Assembly: GCF_023091155.1 (NCBI RefSeq)
Contig: NZ_JAHWXK010000001.1
Coordinates: 868,001-932,000, forward strand
Length of the DNA: 64,000 nucleotides
Source: Microbacterium sufflavum
GTDB lineage: Bacteria > Actinomycetota > Actinomycetes > Actinomycetales > Microbacteriaceae
Direction: 5' to 3'
Made by a program: the position numbers and the translations under genes. The notes under the pieces were generated by a model. It made no database searches and was not told the origin of the DNA. It saw only the letters and a program-made list of their open reading frames with translations. Shown piece after piece: positions 25,012 through 33,772 of the stretch (the first letter of the stretch is position 1; the number at the start of each line of letters is the position of its first letter).

Positions 25012-26715
25012 ATGAGCCGCAGTGCCACCGCCGCCACGAACGCCGTCCGCGAGATGCGCGACTTCCTGTTCGAGCACGCCACGGACTATGCCGCCGCGCG
25101 GGCGGGATTCGCGTGGCCGCAGGTCGACGAATTCAACTTCGCCCTGGAGTGGTTCGACGTGGTGGCCGCCGAGAATCCGCAGCGCCCCGCCGTGCAGATC
25201 GTCGACGCCGACCTTCGCCTGCGGTCGTGGACGTACGGCGAGCTCTCCGCCCGCTCCGACCAGGTCGCGTCCTGGCTCACGGGGCTCGGCATCCGCCGCG
25301 GCGACCACGTGATCGTGATGCTCAACAACACGATCGAGCTGTGGGAGGTGATGCTGGCGATCACCAAGATCGGGGCGGTGTCGATCCCGACGTCCACGCT
25401 GCTGTCGGCCACCGACCTCGCCTATCGCGTGGAGCACGGCCGCGCCAGCGCCGTCGTCACCCTCGGGACTCTCGCCGAACGGGTCGACGGTCTCGGCCCC
25501 GACATCCTCCGCATCGGCGTCGGCGAAGCCCCGCCCGCCTGGGCCCGCTACGCCGACTCCGCCGCCGCGCCCGCCGCGTTCGAGCCGGACGGCCCGACCC
25601 CCGCGTCCGACACCGCACTGCTGTACTTCACCTCGGGCACCACGAACCGGCCGAAGCTCGTGCAGCACACCCACGTCTCGTATCCGGTCGGGCACCTGTC
25701 GACCATGTGGTGGCTCGGGGTCCGCCCCGACGACGTGCACCTCAACATCTCATCGCCCGGGTGGGCGAAGCACGCGTGGTCGAGCTTCTACTCGCCGTTC
25801 CTGGCCGAGGCCACCGTGTTCGTCTACGACTACGCCCGGTTCGACGCGAACACGCTCATGCAGGTCATGGACACCCACCACGTGTCGACCTTCTGCGCCC
25901 CGCCGACCGTGTGGCGCATGCTCATCCAGGCCGACCTGGGCCGCCTGACGCACCCTCCGCGCGAGCTGGTGGGCGCCGGCGAGCCCTTGAACCCCGAGGT
26001 CATCGACCGGGTGCGGGAGGCGTGGGGCGGCACCATCCGCGACGGTTTCGGCCAGACCGAGATGACGGCGTGCATCGGCAACTCCCCCGGGCAGCCGGTG
26101 AAGATCGGCTCGATGGGCCGCCCGTTGCCGGGATACCCGGTGGTGCTGCTCGACCCCGCCACGGGCGCGGTGGTCGAGCGGGAGGGCGAGATCGCGCTCG
26201 ACCTGTCGCGCGCGCCGCTCGGACTCATGGCGGGGTACTACGACGACCCGGAGAAGACGGCGGAGTCACGCGCCGGCGGCTACCACCACACGGGCGACAT
26301 CGCGGTGCGCGACGACGACGGCTACCTCACCTACATCGGGCGCTCCGACGACGTGTTCAAGGCCTCGGACTACAAGATCTCGCCGTTCGAGCTCGAGTCG
26401 GTGCTCCTGGAGCACGAGCTCGTGGTCGAGGCGGCCGTGATCCCCAGCCCCGACCCGACGCGGCTCGCGGTGCCGAAGGCGTACGTGTGCCTGACCGCGG
26501 ATGCGGCGGACGAGACGGCCGCGGCGCGATCCGTGTTCGCGTACGCGCACGAGCGCCTGTCGTCGCACCTGTGGGTGCGGATCATCGAGTTCGTGCCGGA
26601 GCTGCCGAAGACCATCTCGGGCAAGATCCGTCGCGTGGAGCTGCGGGCGCGCGAGGCCGAGCGCGTCGCGTCGGGCGACGACTCACGGCAGCACCGCGAC
26701 CGCGACTACCGCTGA
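25012..26715 (+). CDS. AMP-forming acyl-CoA synthetase (medium-chain type)
   Basis: The 567-residue ANL-superfamily ligase activates a carboxylic acid with ATP to the acyl-adenylate and then the CoA thioester. The P-loop reads YFTSGTTNRPKLVQHTH, with Asn at a position that is often Gly/Ser. Other motifs are DGFGQTEMT, YHHTGDIAVRDDDGYLTYIGR, and the C-terminal catalytic lysine in PKTISGKIRRVELR. Overall it resembles medium-chain/benzoate-type ligases (MACS). It lies 72 bases downstream of the Lrp gene with its own AAAGGAG. The substrate is undetermined. Confidence 0.88.
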   Translation: MSRSATAATNAVREMRDFLFEHATDYAAARAGFAWPQVDEFNFALEWFDVVAAENPQRPAVQIVDADLRLRSWTYGELSARSDQVASWLTGLGIRRGDHVIVMLNNTIELWEVMLAITKIGAVSIPTSTLLSATDLAYRVEHGRASAVVTLGTLAERVDGLGPDILRIGVGEAPPAWARYADSAAAPAAFEPDGPTPASDTALLYFTSGTTNRPKLVQHTHVSYPVGHLSTMWWLGVRPDDVHLNISSPGWAKHAWSSFYSPFLAEATVFVYDYARFDANTLMQVMDTHHVSTFCAPPTVWRMLIQADLGRLTHPPRELVGAGEPLNPEVIDRVREAWGGTIRDGFGQTEMTACIGNSPGQPVKIGSMGRPLPGYPVVLLDPATGAVVEREGEIALDLSRAPLGLMAGYYDDPEKTAESRAGGYHHTGDIAVRDDDGYLTYIGRSDDVFKASDYKISPFELESVLLEHELVVEAAVIPSPDPTRLAVPKAYVCLTADAADETAAARSVFAYAHERLSSHLWVRIIEFVPELPKTISGKIRRVELRAREAERVASGDDSRQHRDRDYR

Positions 26716-26719
26716 GCGC

Positions 26720-27145
26720 TCAGGAGACGACGGCGACGGGCGACGTGGGCGTCGACGACGTCGCCGCCTTGACGACCGCGGCGACCTTCGGCGTCCCGGT
26801 CTTCGCGGGAGCCGCGGCCACCGGAAGCGCCTCGGCCGGCGCCTCGCTGCGGCGCGTCAGCCCCGCGGCGCCCACCATGCCGCGCACGACGCCGCCGATC
26901 GTGAGCATCAGCACGAGCGCGGAGCCCGAGATGATCAGCGGCAGCCACTGGCTGCCGAAAGACGCGGTGACGCTCAGCAGCGCCCCGACGATCCAAACCC
27001 CGACGGCCCCGCCGGTGAGACCACCGGCACCCCGCGCGATCGCGATCCCGGCGACGATCGCGCAGATCACGGCGATCGCCGCGCCCACGTATCCGATCGG
27101 AATCAGGACCGCTGCCAGCTCGCTGGCCACCCTCAATGTCGTCAT
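26720..27145 (-). CDS. Small membrane protein with Ala/Pro/Lys-rich tail
   Basis: The 141-residue protein has three membrane helices (about 12-38, 48-64, 69-92) then a hydrophilic alanine- and lysine-rich tail (about 98-141, EALPVAAAPAKTGTPKVAA). No known family is evident. It is a lone gene that converges on the acyl-CoA synthetase with a four-base gap. Confidence 0.65.
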   Translation of the reverse strand: MTTLRVASELAAVLIPIGYVGAAIAVICAIVAGIAIARGAGGLTGGAVGVWIVGALLSVTASFGSQWLPLIISGSALVLMLTIGGVVRGMVGAAGLTRRSEAPAEALPVAAAPAKTGTPKVAAVVKAATSSTPTSPVAVVS

Positions 27146-27277
27146 GTTGACCCCCCGGTCTGCGGAATTCCCGCATTCTCGACACTAGAAGTGTGTCCCC
27201 TCCGGGCCATCCGTCTCAAGTCCGATCCGCATCATCCTCCAGAGGGATATATCGGCTGGATCGGCAACGCACACGAA

Positions 27278-27309
27278 CGCCCCGCGGCCCTGGCGAGGAC
27301 CGCGGGGCG
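27278..27309 (-). terminator. Terminator of the MATE exporter gene
   Basis: The perfect 10-base arms CGCCCCGCGG and CCGCGGGGCG with a 12-base loop lie just beyond the minus-strand stop. The rest of the 180-base gap holds the promoter region of the 26720-27145 gene and nothing else recognisable. Confidence 0.65.
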
Positions 27310-27325
27310 CTCCGGAGGCATGCGG

Positions 27326-28798
27326 TCAGCGGCGAACGGGCCAGCGCAGGCGCCGAGGGCGCACGACCCGCACCGGTTGCGTGACCACGGCGTCGACGAC
27401 CATCGAGCCGTCGGTGGGCCCGACGATCGCGATCGCCGAGGTCTCGGTCGCCTCGGCCGGAGCGACCGGGAGCTTCGCGAGACCGCGGTGGGCACGGACG
27501 TACGCGGGCACCAGCAGCAGGATCGCTCCGACCCAGGCGAGCGGGTTGCTGAGCGCGACGCCGTCGAAGCCGATCATGGCCCCGAGCACCACGGCCGCCC
27601 CGACGCGCATCACCAGCTCGATCACGCCCGTCACGGTCGGCACGAGCGTGTGCCCGAGCCCCTGGAGCGCACCGCGGAGCACGAACAGCATGCCCAGTGC
27701 CCAGTAGCCGCAGCCGTTGATGATGAGCATCCGGTGCGCCATGTCGACCACGCCGTCGGAGCCCTCTCCGACGAACAGCCGCACCATGGGAGCGCCGAAC
27801 GCGATGAGCAGTCCGCCGAGCACGATCGCGGCGGCCACCGCCATCCACGTCGCCTCGACCACGCCGCGGCGGATGCGGTCGGGCCGCCGTCCGCCGTGGT
27901 TCTGCGCCGCATACATCGACACGGCGAGCCCGAGCGACGAGAGCAGGGCGACCGCGAGGCTGTCCACGCGCGAGGCCGTGGTGTACGCCGCCACCGCGTC
28001 GGCGCCGAGGGTGTTCAGTGCCACCTGCACCGTGAGCGTCCCGATCGCGATGATCGACGCCTGGAAGCCCATCGGCAGGCCGAGACGCAGATGCTCCGCG
28101 ATGTCGGAGCCGGTGATGCGCCAGTCGGCGCGGCGCAGGTGCAGCATCGGCAGGCGGCGCCGCACGAACTCCAGGCACAGGATCACCGACACGGCCTGCG
28201 CGACCACGGTCGCCAGGGCGGCCCCCGCGACGCCCCACTCCAGCGGCCCCACCATCAGGACGACGAGCCCCACGTTGAGCGCGCACGACACCGTGAGGAA
28301 CACCAGCGGGGTCTTGGAGTCGCCGATCGCGCGGATGATCGCGGAGAGGTAGTTGAAGAACATGGTCGCGCCCGCGCCGAGGAAGCTGATCTGCGTGAAC
28401 ACCGTCGCCTCGGGCATCAGCTCGGACGGGGTCTGCAGCAGCGCCAGGATCGGCCCGGCGATGAGCGGCGCGACCACGGTGAGGATGACGCTGGTGATGC
28501 CGCTCAGCAGCACCCCGGTCGCGACCGAGCGGCGCACGGCGGCATCGTCTCGGGCGCCGAAGGCCTGGGCGACCGGGATCGCGAAACCGCTCGTCAGGCC
28601 CCACGCGAACCCGAGCAGCAGGAACAGGAGGCTGCCGGTCGCGCCGACCGCCGCGAGCGACTGGACGCCGAGGTGACGCCCGACCACGATCGCGTCGGCG
28701 AACTGGTACAGCTGCTGCACGACGTTGCCGAGCAGGAGGGGGATCGAGAAGGCGAGGATGACACGCCACGGACGGCCCGTGGTGAGGGTGGTGGCCAT
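27326..28798 (-). CDS. MATE family efflux transporter
   Basis: The 490-residue protein is a 12-helix MATE/DinF-like exporter (sodium- or proton-coupled drug efflux). The start is set at MATTLTTGRPWRVIL. Typical segments are LLLGNVVQQLYQFADAIVVGR, GFAWGLTSGFAIPVAQAFGA and the second-half copy GLPMGFQASIIAIGTLTVQV with LNTLGADAVAAYT. A cytoplasmic Val/Arg-rich tail of about 50 residues follows the last helix. It is encoded divergently from the amino acid permease across about 200 bases that hold both promoters. Confidence 0.88.
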   Translation of the reverse strand: MATTLTTGRPWRVILAFSIPLLLGNVVQQLYQFADAIVVGRHLGVQSLAAVGATGSLLFLLLGFAWGLTSGFAIPVAQAFGARDDAAVRRSVATGVLLSGITSVILTVVAPLIAGPILALLQTPSELMPEATVFTQISFLGAGATMFFNYLSAIIRAIGDSKTPLVFLTVSCALNVGLVVLMVGPLEWGVAGAALATVVAQAVSVILCLEFVRRRLPMLHLRRADWRITGSDIAEHLRLGLPMGFQASIIAIGTLTVQVALNTLGADAVAAYTTASRVDSLAVALLSSLGLAVSMYAAQNHGGRRPDRIRRGVVEATWMAVAAAIVLGGLLIAFGAPMVRLFVGEGSDGVVDMAHRMLIINGCGYWALGMLFVLRGALQGLGHTLVPTVTGVIELVMRVGAAVVLGAMIGFDGVALSNPLAWVGAILLLVPAYVRAHRGLAKLPVAPAEATETSAIAIVGPTDGSMVVDAVVTQPVRVVRPRRLRWPVRR

Positions 28799-28996
28799 GA
28801 AGAGCGGCTCGCAGAAGACGAAGGGCGGATCGGGGAGCGACCAGTTTATCGAATCGTTTCGGGACGAGGGAACACCGGGGGGCGGAATGCCGGAGCTTCT
28901 CTGCCGATTTCGGGCGAGCGCACCGCGGTGGTTACTCTGCATCAGTCGCCGGCACGCGAGTGTCGCGGCGTGTCGACGAAGACCGGAGGAGACAGC

Positions 28997-30466
28997 GTGA
29001 CGAAGGAAGACACGGGGGCGATCAACAGCACGGGGGCCACCGCCGATGCGGGGAGCGAGCAGCACCTGCGGCGGGCACTGAGCAACCGGCACATCCAGCT
29101 GCTGGCCATCGGCGGCGCCATCGGCACCGGCCTGTTCATGGGAAGCGGCAAGACGATCTCGGTCGCCGGGCCCTCGGTGATCTTCGTCTACATGATCATC
29201 GGGTTCATGCTCTTCTTCGTCATGCGGGCGATGGGTGAGCTGCTGCTGTCGAACCTCAAGTACAAGTCGTTCAGCGACTTCGCCAGCGATCTGCTCGGGC
29301 CCTGGGCCGGGTTCTTCACCGGCTGGACCTACTGGTTCTGCTGGGTGGTCACCGGTGTCGCCGACGTGATCGCGATCGCCGGGTACACGGATGCGCTCAT
29401 CCCCGGCATCCCGCTGTGGATCCCCGGCCTGCTGGTCGTGGTGATCCTGCTCGCGCTGAACCTGCCGACCGTCGCCGCGTTCGGCGAGATGGAGTTCTGG
29501 TTCGCGCTCATCAAGATCGTGGCGATCGTGGCGCTCATCGCGACGGGTCTGGTGATGGTGTTCACCGGCTTCCAGCACGACGCCGGCACCGCGAGCTTCT
29601 CGAACCTGTGGGAGCACGGCGGCATGTTCCCGCACGGGTTCATGGGCTTCGTCGCGGGCTTCCAGATCGCGGTGTTCGCGTTCGTCGGGATCGAACTCGT
29701 GGGCACCGCCGCCGCCGAGACCAAAGACCCGAAGCGCAACCTCCCGAAGGCGATCAACGCGATCCCGATCCGCGTGCTGCTGTTCTACGTCGGCGCGCTG
29801 ATCGTGCTGATGGCGGTCACCCCGTGGACCGAGTACGTGGCCGGGGAGAGCCCCTTCATCGCGATGTTCGCCCTCGCCGGCCTCGGCATCGCCGCGACCG
29901 TCGTCAACCTCGTGGTGCTCACCTCGGCCATGTCGAGCGCGAACTCGGGCATCTACTCGACCTCGCGCATGGTGTTCGGCCTCGCGCAGGACGGCGATGC
30001 GCCGCGAATGTTCGCCCGCCTGTCGAAGCGCCGCGTGCCGCAGAACGCCCTGTTCCTCTCCTGCATCCTGCTGCTGTCGGGCGTGGTGCTGCTCTATGCG
30101 GGCAAGGACATCGGCACCGCGTTCGACATGGTGACCACGGTGTCGGCGGTGTGCTTCATGTTCGTGTGGACGATCTTCCTGTGCAGCTACCTGAAGTACC
30201 GGCGCACCCGTCCGGAGAAGGCCGCGGCCTCGGCGTTCAAGATGCCCGGCGGCGTGTTCATGGTGCTCGTGGTGCTCGCCTTCTTCGTCTTCATCCTGTG
30301 GGCGCTCACCACCCAGCCCGACACGCTGACGGCCCTCCTGGTCACGCCGATCTGGTTCGCGATCCTCATCGTCGCGTGGGTGTTCGTGCGCAAGTCGCCC
30401 CATCACATCGCCCGGCACGAGGCGCACATCGCCTACCTGCGCGACGAGACCATCGACGCACACTAG
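28997..30466 (+). CDS. Amino acid permease (AroP/CycA type)
   Basis: The 489-residue APC-superfamily proton symporter has 12 helices. It carries the amino acid transporter signature at the N-terminus (HIQLLAIGGAIGTGLFMGSG), and EFWFALIKIVAIVALIATG and GIELVGTAAAETKDPKRNLP. CycA-like D-alanine/D-serine/glycine permeases are the closest match by feel, with AroP and GabP as alternatives. The GTG start follows GGAGGAGA. A strong terminator follows the stop. Confidence 0.87.
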   Translation: MTKEDTGAINSTGATADAGSEQHLRRALSNRHIQLLAIGGAIGTGLFMGSGKTISVAGPSVIFVYMIIGFMLFFVMRAMGELLLSNLKYKSFSDFASDLLGPWAGFFTGWTYWFCWVVTGVADVIAIAGYTDALIPGIPLWIPGLLVVVILLALNLPTVAAFGEMEFWFALIKIVAIVALIATGLVMVFTGFQHDAGTASFSNLWEHGGMFPHGFMGFVAGFQIAVFAFVGIELVGTAAAETKDPKRNLPKAINAIPIRVLLFYVGALIVLMAVTPWTEYVAGESPFIAMFALAGLGIAATVVNLVVLTSAMSSANSGIYSTSRMVFGLAQDGDAPRMFARLSKRRVPQNALFLSCILLLSGVVLLYAGKDIGTAFDMVTTVSAVCFMFVWTIFLCSYLKYRRTRPEKAAASAFKMPGGVFMVLVVLAFFVFILWALTTQPDTLTALLVTPIWFAILIVAWVFVRKSPHHIARHEAHIAYLRDETIDAH

Positions 30467-30483
30467 ACGCACGCGACTGCGCA

Positions 30484-30520
30484 GAATCGGCGGGCCCCCG
30501 GGAGGGGAGCCCGCCGATTC
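30484..30520 (+). terminator. Terminator of the amino acid permease gene
   Basis: The perfect 12-base arms GAATCGGCGGGC and GCCCGCCGATTC with an inner CCCC/GGGG stem lie 18 bases after the stop codon. The gap also serves the convergent DUF2871 gene. Confidence 0.75.
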
Positions 30521-30557
30521 GCGTGTGACGCCGCGGTTCTGGGGAGTTGCGGCGAGG

Positions 30558-31007
30558 TCAGACGCTCGCGGTGGCGGACACGGGTGCTGCGACGGGTCGC
30601 GCGGCGGGCAGGCGCTTGCGCAGAGCGAGGAACAGCAGCACCATCCCGGCCGTGAGCAGCATGTGGCCCAGTCCGGCGATGCCGGCGATCATCTTGGACG
30701 ACTCCAGGCCGAGCACCGTCAGGGAGCCGTGCCACAGCAGCATGGCCGAGGTGAGCACGAGTCCGGCGGTGTAGAGCCAGAAGAACCAGCCGAACAGGCG
30801 GCTCGCGGAGAGCGTGAACGCCCGCTCCAGCAGCAGCACGATCAGGTAGACCACGAAGCCCAGCACCAGCAGGTGGGTGTGCACGAGCCCGAGCTGCGTC
30901 GGGGCGCCCTCGGGGAAGTCGTTGAGCTTGGTGAACTCGCGGTAGAAGAGGCCGGAGGCGACCCCGGCGAGCATGGAGGCGAACGCGGCGTAGAAGAGTC
31001 GGCGCAT
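30558..31007 (-). CDS. DUF2871 family membrane protein
   Basis: The 149-residue, mostly hydrophobic protein has four helices (about 5-20, 40-62, 70-92, 103-128). It contains LVHTHLLVLGFVVYLIVLLLE, as in DUF2871 proteins, which look like a fragment of a haem-copper oxidase-type fold with conserved histidines (VHTH, LWHGS, LGHM). Function is unknown. GAAAGGA precedes the ATG. It lies downstream of, and in the same direction as, a two-component system, with a 78-base gap, and may be a target or cotranscribed. Confidence 0.75.
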   Translation of the reverse strand: MRRLFYAAFASMLAGVASGLFYREFTKLNDFPEGAPTQLGLVHTHLLVLGFVVYLIVLLLERAFTLSASRLFGWFFWLYTAGLVLTSAMLLWHGSLTVLGLESSKMIAGIAGLGHMLLTAGMVLLFLALRKRLPAARPVAAPVSATASV

Positions 31008-31085
31008 GGGTGTTCCTTTCGGGTCACCCCCAGCCTCCGTCGGGCCGGGAATCCGCGGATCCATCGAACGGTGGAGATGCGGGGC

Positions 31086-31709
31086 TCAGATCACGCCCGT
31101 CTCGCGCGCGATCGCCACGGCCCTGGCGCGACTGTCCGCGCCGAGCTTCTCGAACACGTGCACGAGGTGGGTCTTGACCGTGGCCTCCGTCACGAACAGG
31201 GTCTTCGCGATCTCGCGGTTCGAGGCGCCCGTGGCGAGCAGCCGCAGCACGTCGAGCTCCCGGTCGGTCAGACGCACCCGGGGTGCCCGCAGCACCTGGC
31301 CGACGCGCTCGCTGAGCTCCGGCGTGAGGACGAGCCCGCCCGACGCGGCCGCACGCACCGCACGCACGATGTCGTCCGGGGCGATGTCCTTCAGCAGGTA
31401 GCCCGCGGCGCCCGCCTCGACCGCCCCAAGGATCTCGGCGTCGCGGTCGAACGTGGTCAGGATGAGCACGGCGGGGGCGGGGTCCTGCGCACGCAATGCC
31501 GCCGTGGTCTGCACGCCGTCCATGCCCGCGCCCAGCCGCAGGTCGCATAGCACCACGTCGGGGTGCAGGTGCCGCGCGAGGGCGACCGCCTCCTCCCCCG
31601 ACGCCGCCTCGCCCACGACCTCCACGTCGTCGCGGTGGTCGAACAGCGACCGCACCCCCGCGCGGACGATGGGGTGGTCGTCGACGAGCAGCACCCGCAC
31701 CGCGGTCAC
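31086..31709 (-). CDS. NarL/LuxR-type response regulator
   Basis: The 207-residue regulator has a receiver domain (1-120) with phosphoacceptor Asp56 in VLCDLRLG, the acidic pair Asp10/Asp11, and Lys in LLKDIAP. A LuxR-type HTH follows (about 142-205; LTDRELDVLRLLATGASNREIAKTLFVTEATVKTHL, short form SNREIAKTLFVTEATVKTHL). The GTG overlaps the histidine kinase stop (GTGA), so the pair is coupled. Its regulon is unknown. The DUF2871 gene immediately downstream is a natural candidate. Confidence 0.9.
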   Translation of the reverse strand: MTAVRVLLVDDHPIVRAGVRSLFDHRDDVEVVGEAASGEEAVALARHLHPDVVLCDLRLGAGMDGVQTTAALRAQDPAPAVLILTTFDRDAEILGAVEAGAAGYLLKDIAPDDIVRAVRAAASGGLVLTPELSERVGQVLRAPRVRLTDRELDVLRLLATGASNREIAKTLFVTEATVKTHLVHVFEKLGADSRARAVAIARETGVI

Positions 31710-32971
31710 CGCAGCGCTCCCGTCTCCCGGGGGCCCGCGGTCCGCAGCGGCACGTGCGCCGAGAGGGCCGTCCCGTCGCCCGGGGCGCTCTCCACGTCGA
31801 GGCCTCCGCCGAGCTCCCGCAGCCGCGCCCGCATCGAGCGCAACCCGTAGCCGCCGCCCGCCCCCGTCGTGCCGCGCGCATCCCACCGGGACGCGTCGAA
31901 ACCCGCCCCGTCGTCGACGATGTCGAGCCGCACGGCGTCGCCCGCATCCGCCAGGGTCACCACGACGCGGGAGGCGCCGGCGTGCGTGCGGACGTTCGCG
32001 AGGGCCGACTGCGCCGTCCGCAGCAGCGCGATCTCGGCGTCGATGCCCAGCGGCGGCAGCTCGTTGTCGGCGTGCAGGGTCGTGTCGATGCCGGTCTCGT
32101 CCGACAGGCGGTCGAGCATCCGCGCGAGGGCGTCGGCGAGCGCGGTGGACTCCAGCTCCGCGGGCATCAGGTCGTTCACGATGCGCCGCGCGTCGGCCAG
32201 CCCCTCGGCTGCGAGCGCACCGATCTGTTCGAGCGCCCTGGTGCGCTGTTCCTGGTCGTCGCCCGCGAGCGCCGCGCGTGACAGCATCCCCACCGACGAC
32301 AGGCTCTGCGCGACGGTGTCGTGCAGGTCGCGCGACACCCTGGTGCGTTCGGCGCTCGCCCCCGACTCGCGCTGCATGCGGGCGAGCTCGTCCTGCACCG
32401 CGGCCATCTCCTCCTGCGTGGCCACGAGCGAGGCGATCAGCCGCCGTCGCTCCCGGCCGTCGCGCACCAGCACGAGGTAGCCCCGGGAGATGCCGAGCGC
32501 GAAGACCCCGCCCACGAGAGGACCGATCACGTTGGCGTACGTCGTCTCTCCGGTGTGCACGACCGGGGCGAGGATCACCACCGCGAGCACGAGCACGCTG
32601 AGGGGCACCGCCCACCGCAGCGGCAGGATGAACCCGGCGAGCAGCCACAGCGCGAACGCCAGCCACACGAACTCCGGCGACACGACCACGGCCCCGAGCC
32701 AGATGAGGGTGAGGCCGAGCAGCCACCAGGTCGCGAGGCTCCGGTCGGCCGTGCGCTCGCCGAGCAGCAGCCCGCCGCCGTACCACCCGAGGAACACCAG
32801 TCCGAGGGCGAGCACCCACGGCAGCGGCACGCCGTCGATCGCCGCCCTGACCACGCCGACCGCGAGCAGCACCGCGGTGATGACCGCCTGACCCACGCGG
32901 ATCGAGCCCACCAGTGTCGCCCACGACCACCGACCGGTGCCGGGGCGCGGTGCGGGCTCTGGCGACGACAT
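31706..32971 (-). CDS. Sensor histidine kinase, HisKA_3 type
   Basis: The 421-residue membrane kinase has about six N-terminal helices (25-170), then a coiled-coil linker (about 180-210) and a HisKA_3 dimerisation domain with His217 in RVSRDLHDTVAQSLSS. An HATPase_c domain (about 310-415) contains DDGAGFD and GGGYGLRSMRARLRELGG. The sensor region has no extracytoplasmic domain, so the signal is probably membrane or intracellular. ATG is chosen, with an in-frame GTG two codons upstream as the alternative. Confidence 0.9.
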   Translation of the reverse strand: MSSPEPAPRPGTGRWSWATLVGSIRVGQAVITAVLLAVGVVRAAIDGVPLPWVLALGLVFLGWYGGGLLLGERTADRSLATWWLLGLTLIWLGAVVVSPEFVWLAFALWLLAGFILPLRWAVPLSVLVLAVVILAPVVHTGETTYANVIGPLVGGVFALGISRGYLVLVRDGRERRRLIASLVATQEEMAAVQDELARMQRESGASAERTRVSRDLHDTVAQSLSSVGMLSRAALAGDDQEQRTRALEQIGALAAEGLADARRIVNDLMPAELESTALADALARMLDRLSDETGIDTTLHADNELPPLGIDAEIALLRTAQSALANVRTHAGASRVVVTLADAGDAVRLDIVDDGAGFDASRWDARGTTGAGGGYGLRSMRARLRELGGGLDVESAPGDGTALSAHVPLRTAGPRETGALR

Positions 32972-33039
32972 GCTCACATTCTTCCCCCGACGGCCCGCCC
33001 GTGCGTCCATCGTTCGACGGAGGCGGCGGACGACCTCGG

Positions 33040-33045
33040 TATCGT
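33040..33045 (+). promoter_or_regulatory. -10 element, leaderless yigZ
   Basis: TATCGT is followed by 6 bases and the GTG start. No Shine-Dalgarno sequence is present. Confidence 0.5.
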
Positions 33046-33051
33046 GAGGCC

Positions 33052-33705
33052 GTGACCGCCGCCCACCCCTACCCCGCGACGATCGCGGCCCCGGTGGAGC
33101 ACGAGCTCGTGATCCGCAAGTCGCGCTTCCTGACGCTGGTCGCGCCCGTGGCGTCGGTGGCCGACGCGGAGACCGTGATCGCGGCCGTGCGCAAGCGCGC
33201 GTGGGACGCGAACCACAACTGCACGGCCATGGTCACGGGGCTGCGCGGCGATCAGGCCCGCTCCTCCGACGACGGCGAGCCGTCGGGCACCGCGGGAGTG
33301 CCGATGCTGGAGGTGCTGCGCCGGCGGGAACTGACCGACGTGGTCGCGGTCGTGACGCGCTACTTCGGCGGGGTGAAGCTCGGGGCGGGCGGGCTCGTGC
33401 GCGCGTACGGCTCCGCAGTGTCGGAAGCCCTCGACCGCGCGGCGCTCGTGCACCGACGGGCGTTGACCCAGACCACGGTCGAGGTGCCCCACGCCGACGC
33501 CGGGCGCTACGACAACCTGCTGCGGGAGTGGGCGCAGCAGCACGGCGCGACCCTCGGCACGCCGCGCTACGGGGAGGCTGCGCGCCTAGAGCTGTGGGTT
33601 CCTGCGGAGGAGCTGCCGCGACTGTCCGACGACCTCGCCGCCGCGTCGGCCGGAGCCGTGCGCCTCGAGACCGGCGTCGAGCGCGTGGTCGACGTGCCCG
33701 CCTGA
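33052..33705 (+). CDS. YigZ/IMPACT family protein
   Basis: The 217-residue UPF0029/IMPACT protein has the conserved N-terminal domain (about 15-125) with KSRFLTLVAPV, NHNCTAMV, RSSDDGEPSGTAGVPML and VVTRYFGGVKLGAGGLVRAYG, followed by a DUF1949-like C-terminal domain. In bacteria the role is unclear: it has been linked to proline peptidase activity and to translation control by analogy with the eukaryotic Gcn2 inhibitor. It is transcribed divergently from the histidine kinase, from a leaderless promoter. Confidence 0.9.
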   Translation: MTAAHPYPATIAAPVEHELVIRKSRFLTLVAPVASVADAETVIAAVRKRAWDANHNCTAMVTGLRGDQARSSDDGEPSGTAGVPMLEVLRRRELTDVVAVVTRYFGGVKLGAGGLVRAYGSAVSEALDRAALVHRRALTQTTVEVPHADAGRYDNLLREWAQQHGATLGTPRYGEAARLELWVPAEELPRLSDDLAAASAGAVRLETGVERVVDVPA

Positions 33706-33772
33706 CCGGCACTCCCGGCGGGCGCATACGCGCGGCGGCTATCCTGGACGCCGCGGTCGCGGAAGGAGAGCG

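Noticed and set aside
26501..28996. A very long upstream open frame continuous with the amino acid permease
   Set aside because: It runs antisense through the MATE gene and encodes Arg/His/Asp-rich low-complexity sequence typical of GC-rich shadow frames. The permease begins at GTG 28997 with a good ribosome site.
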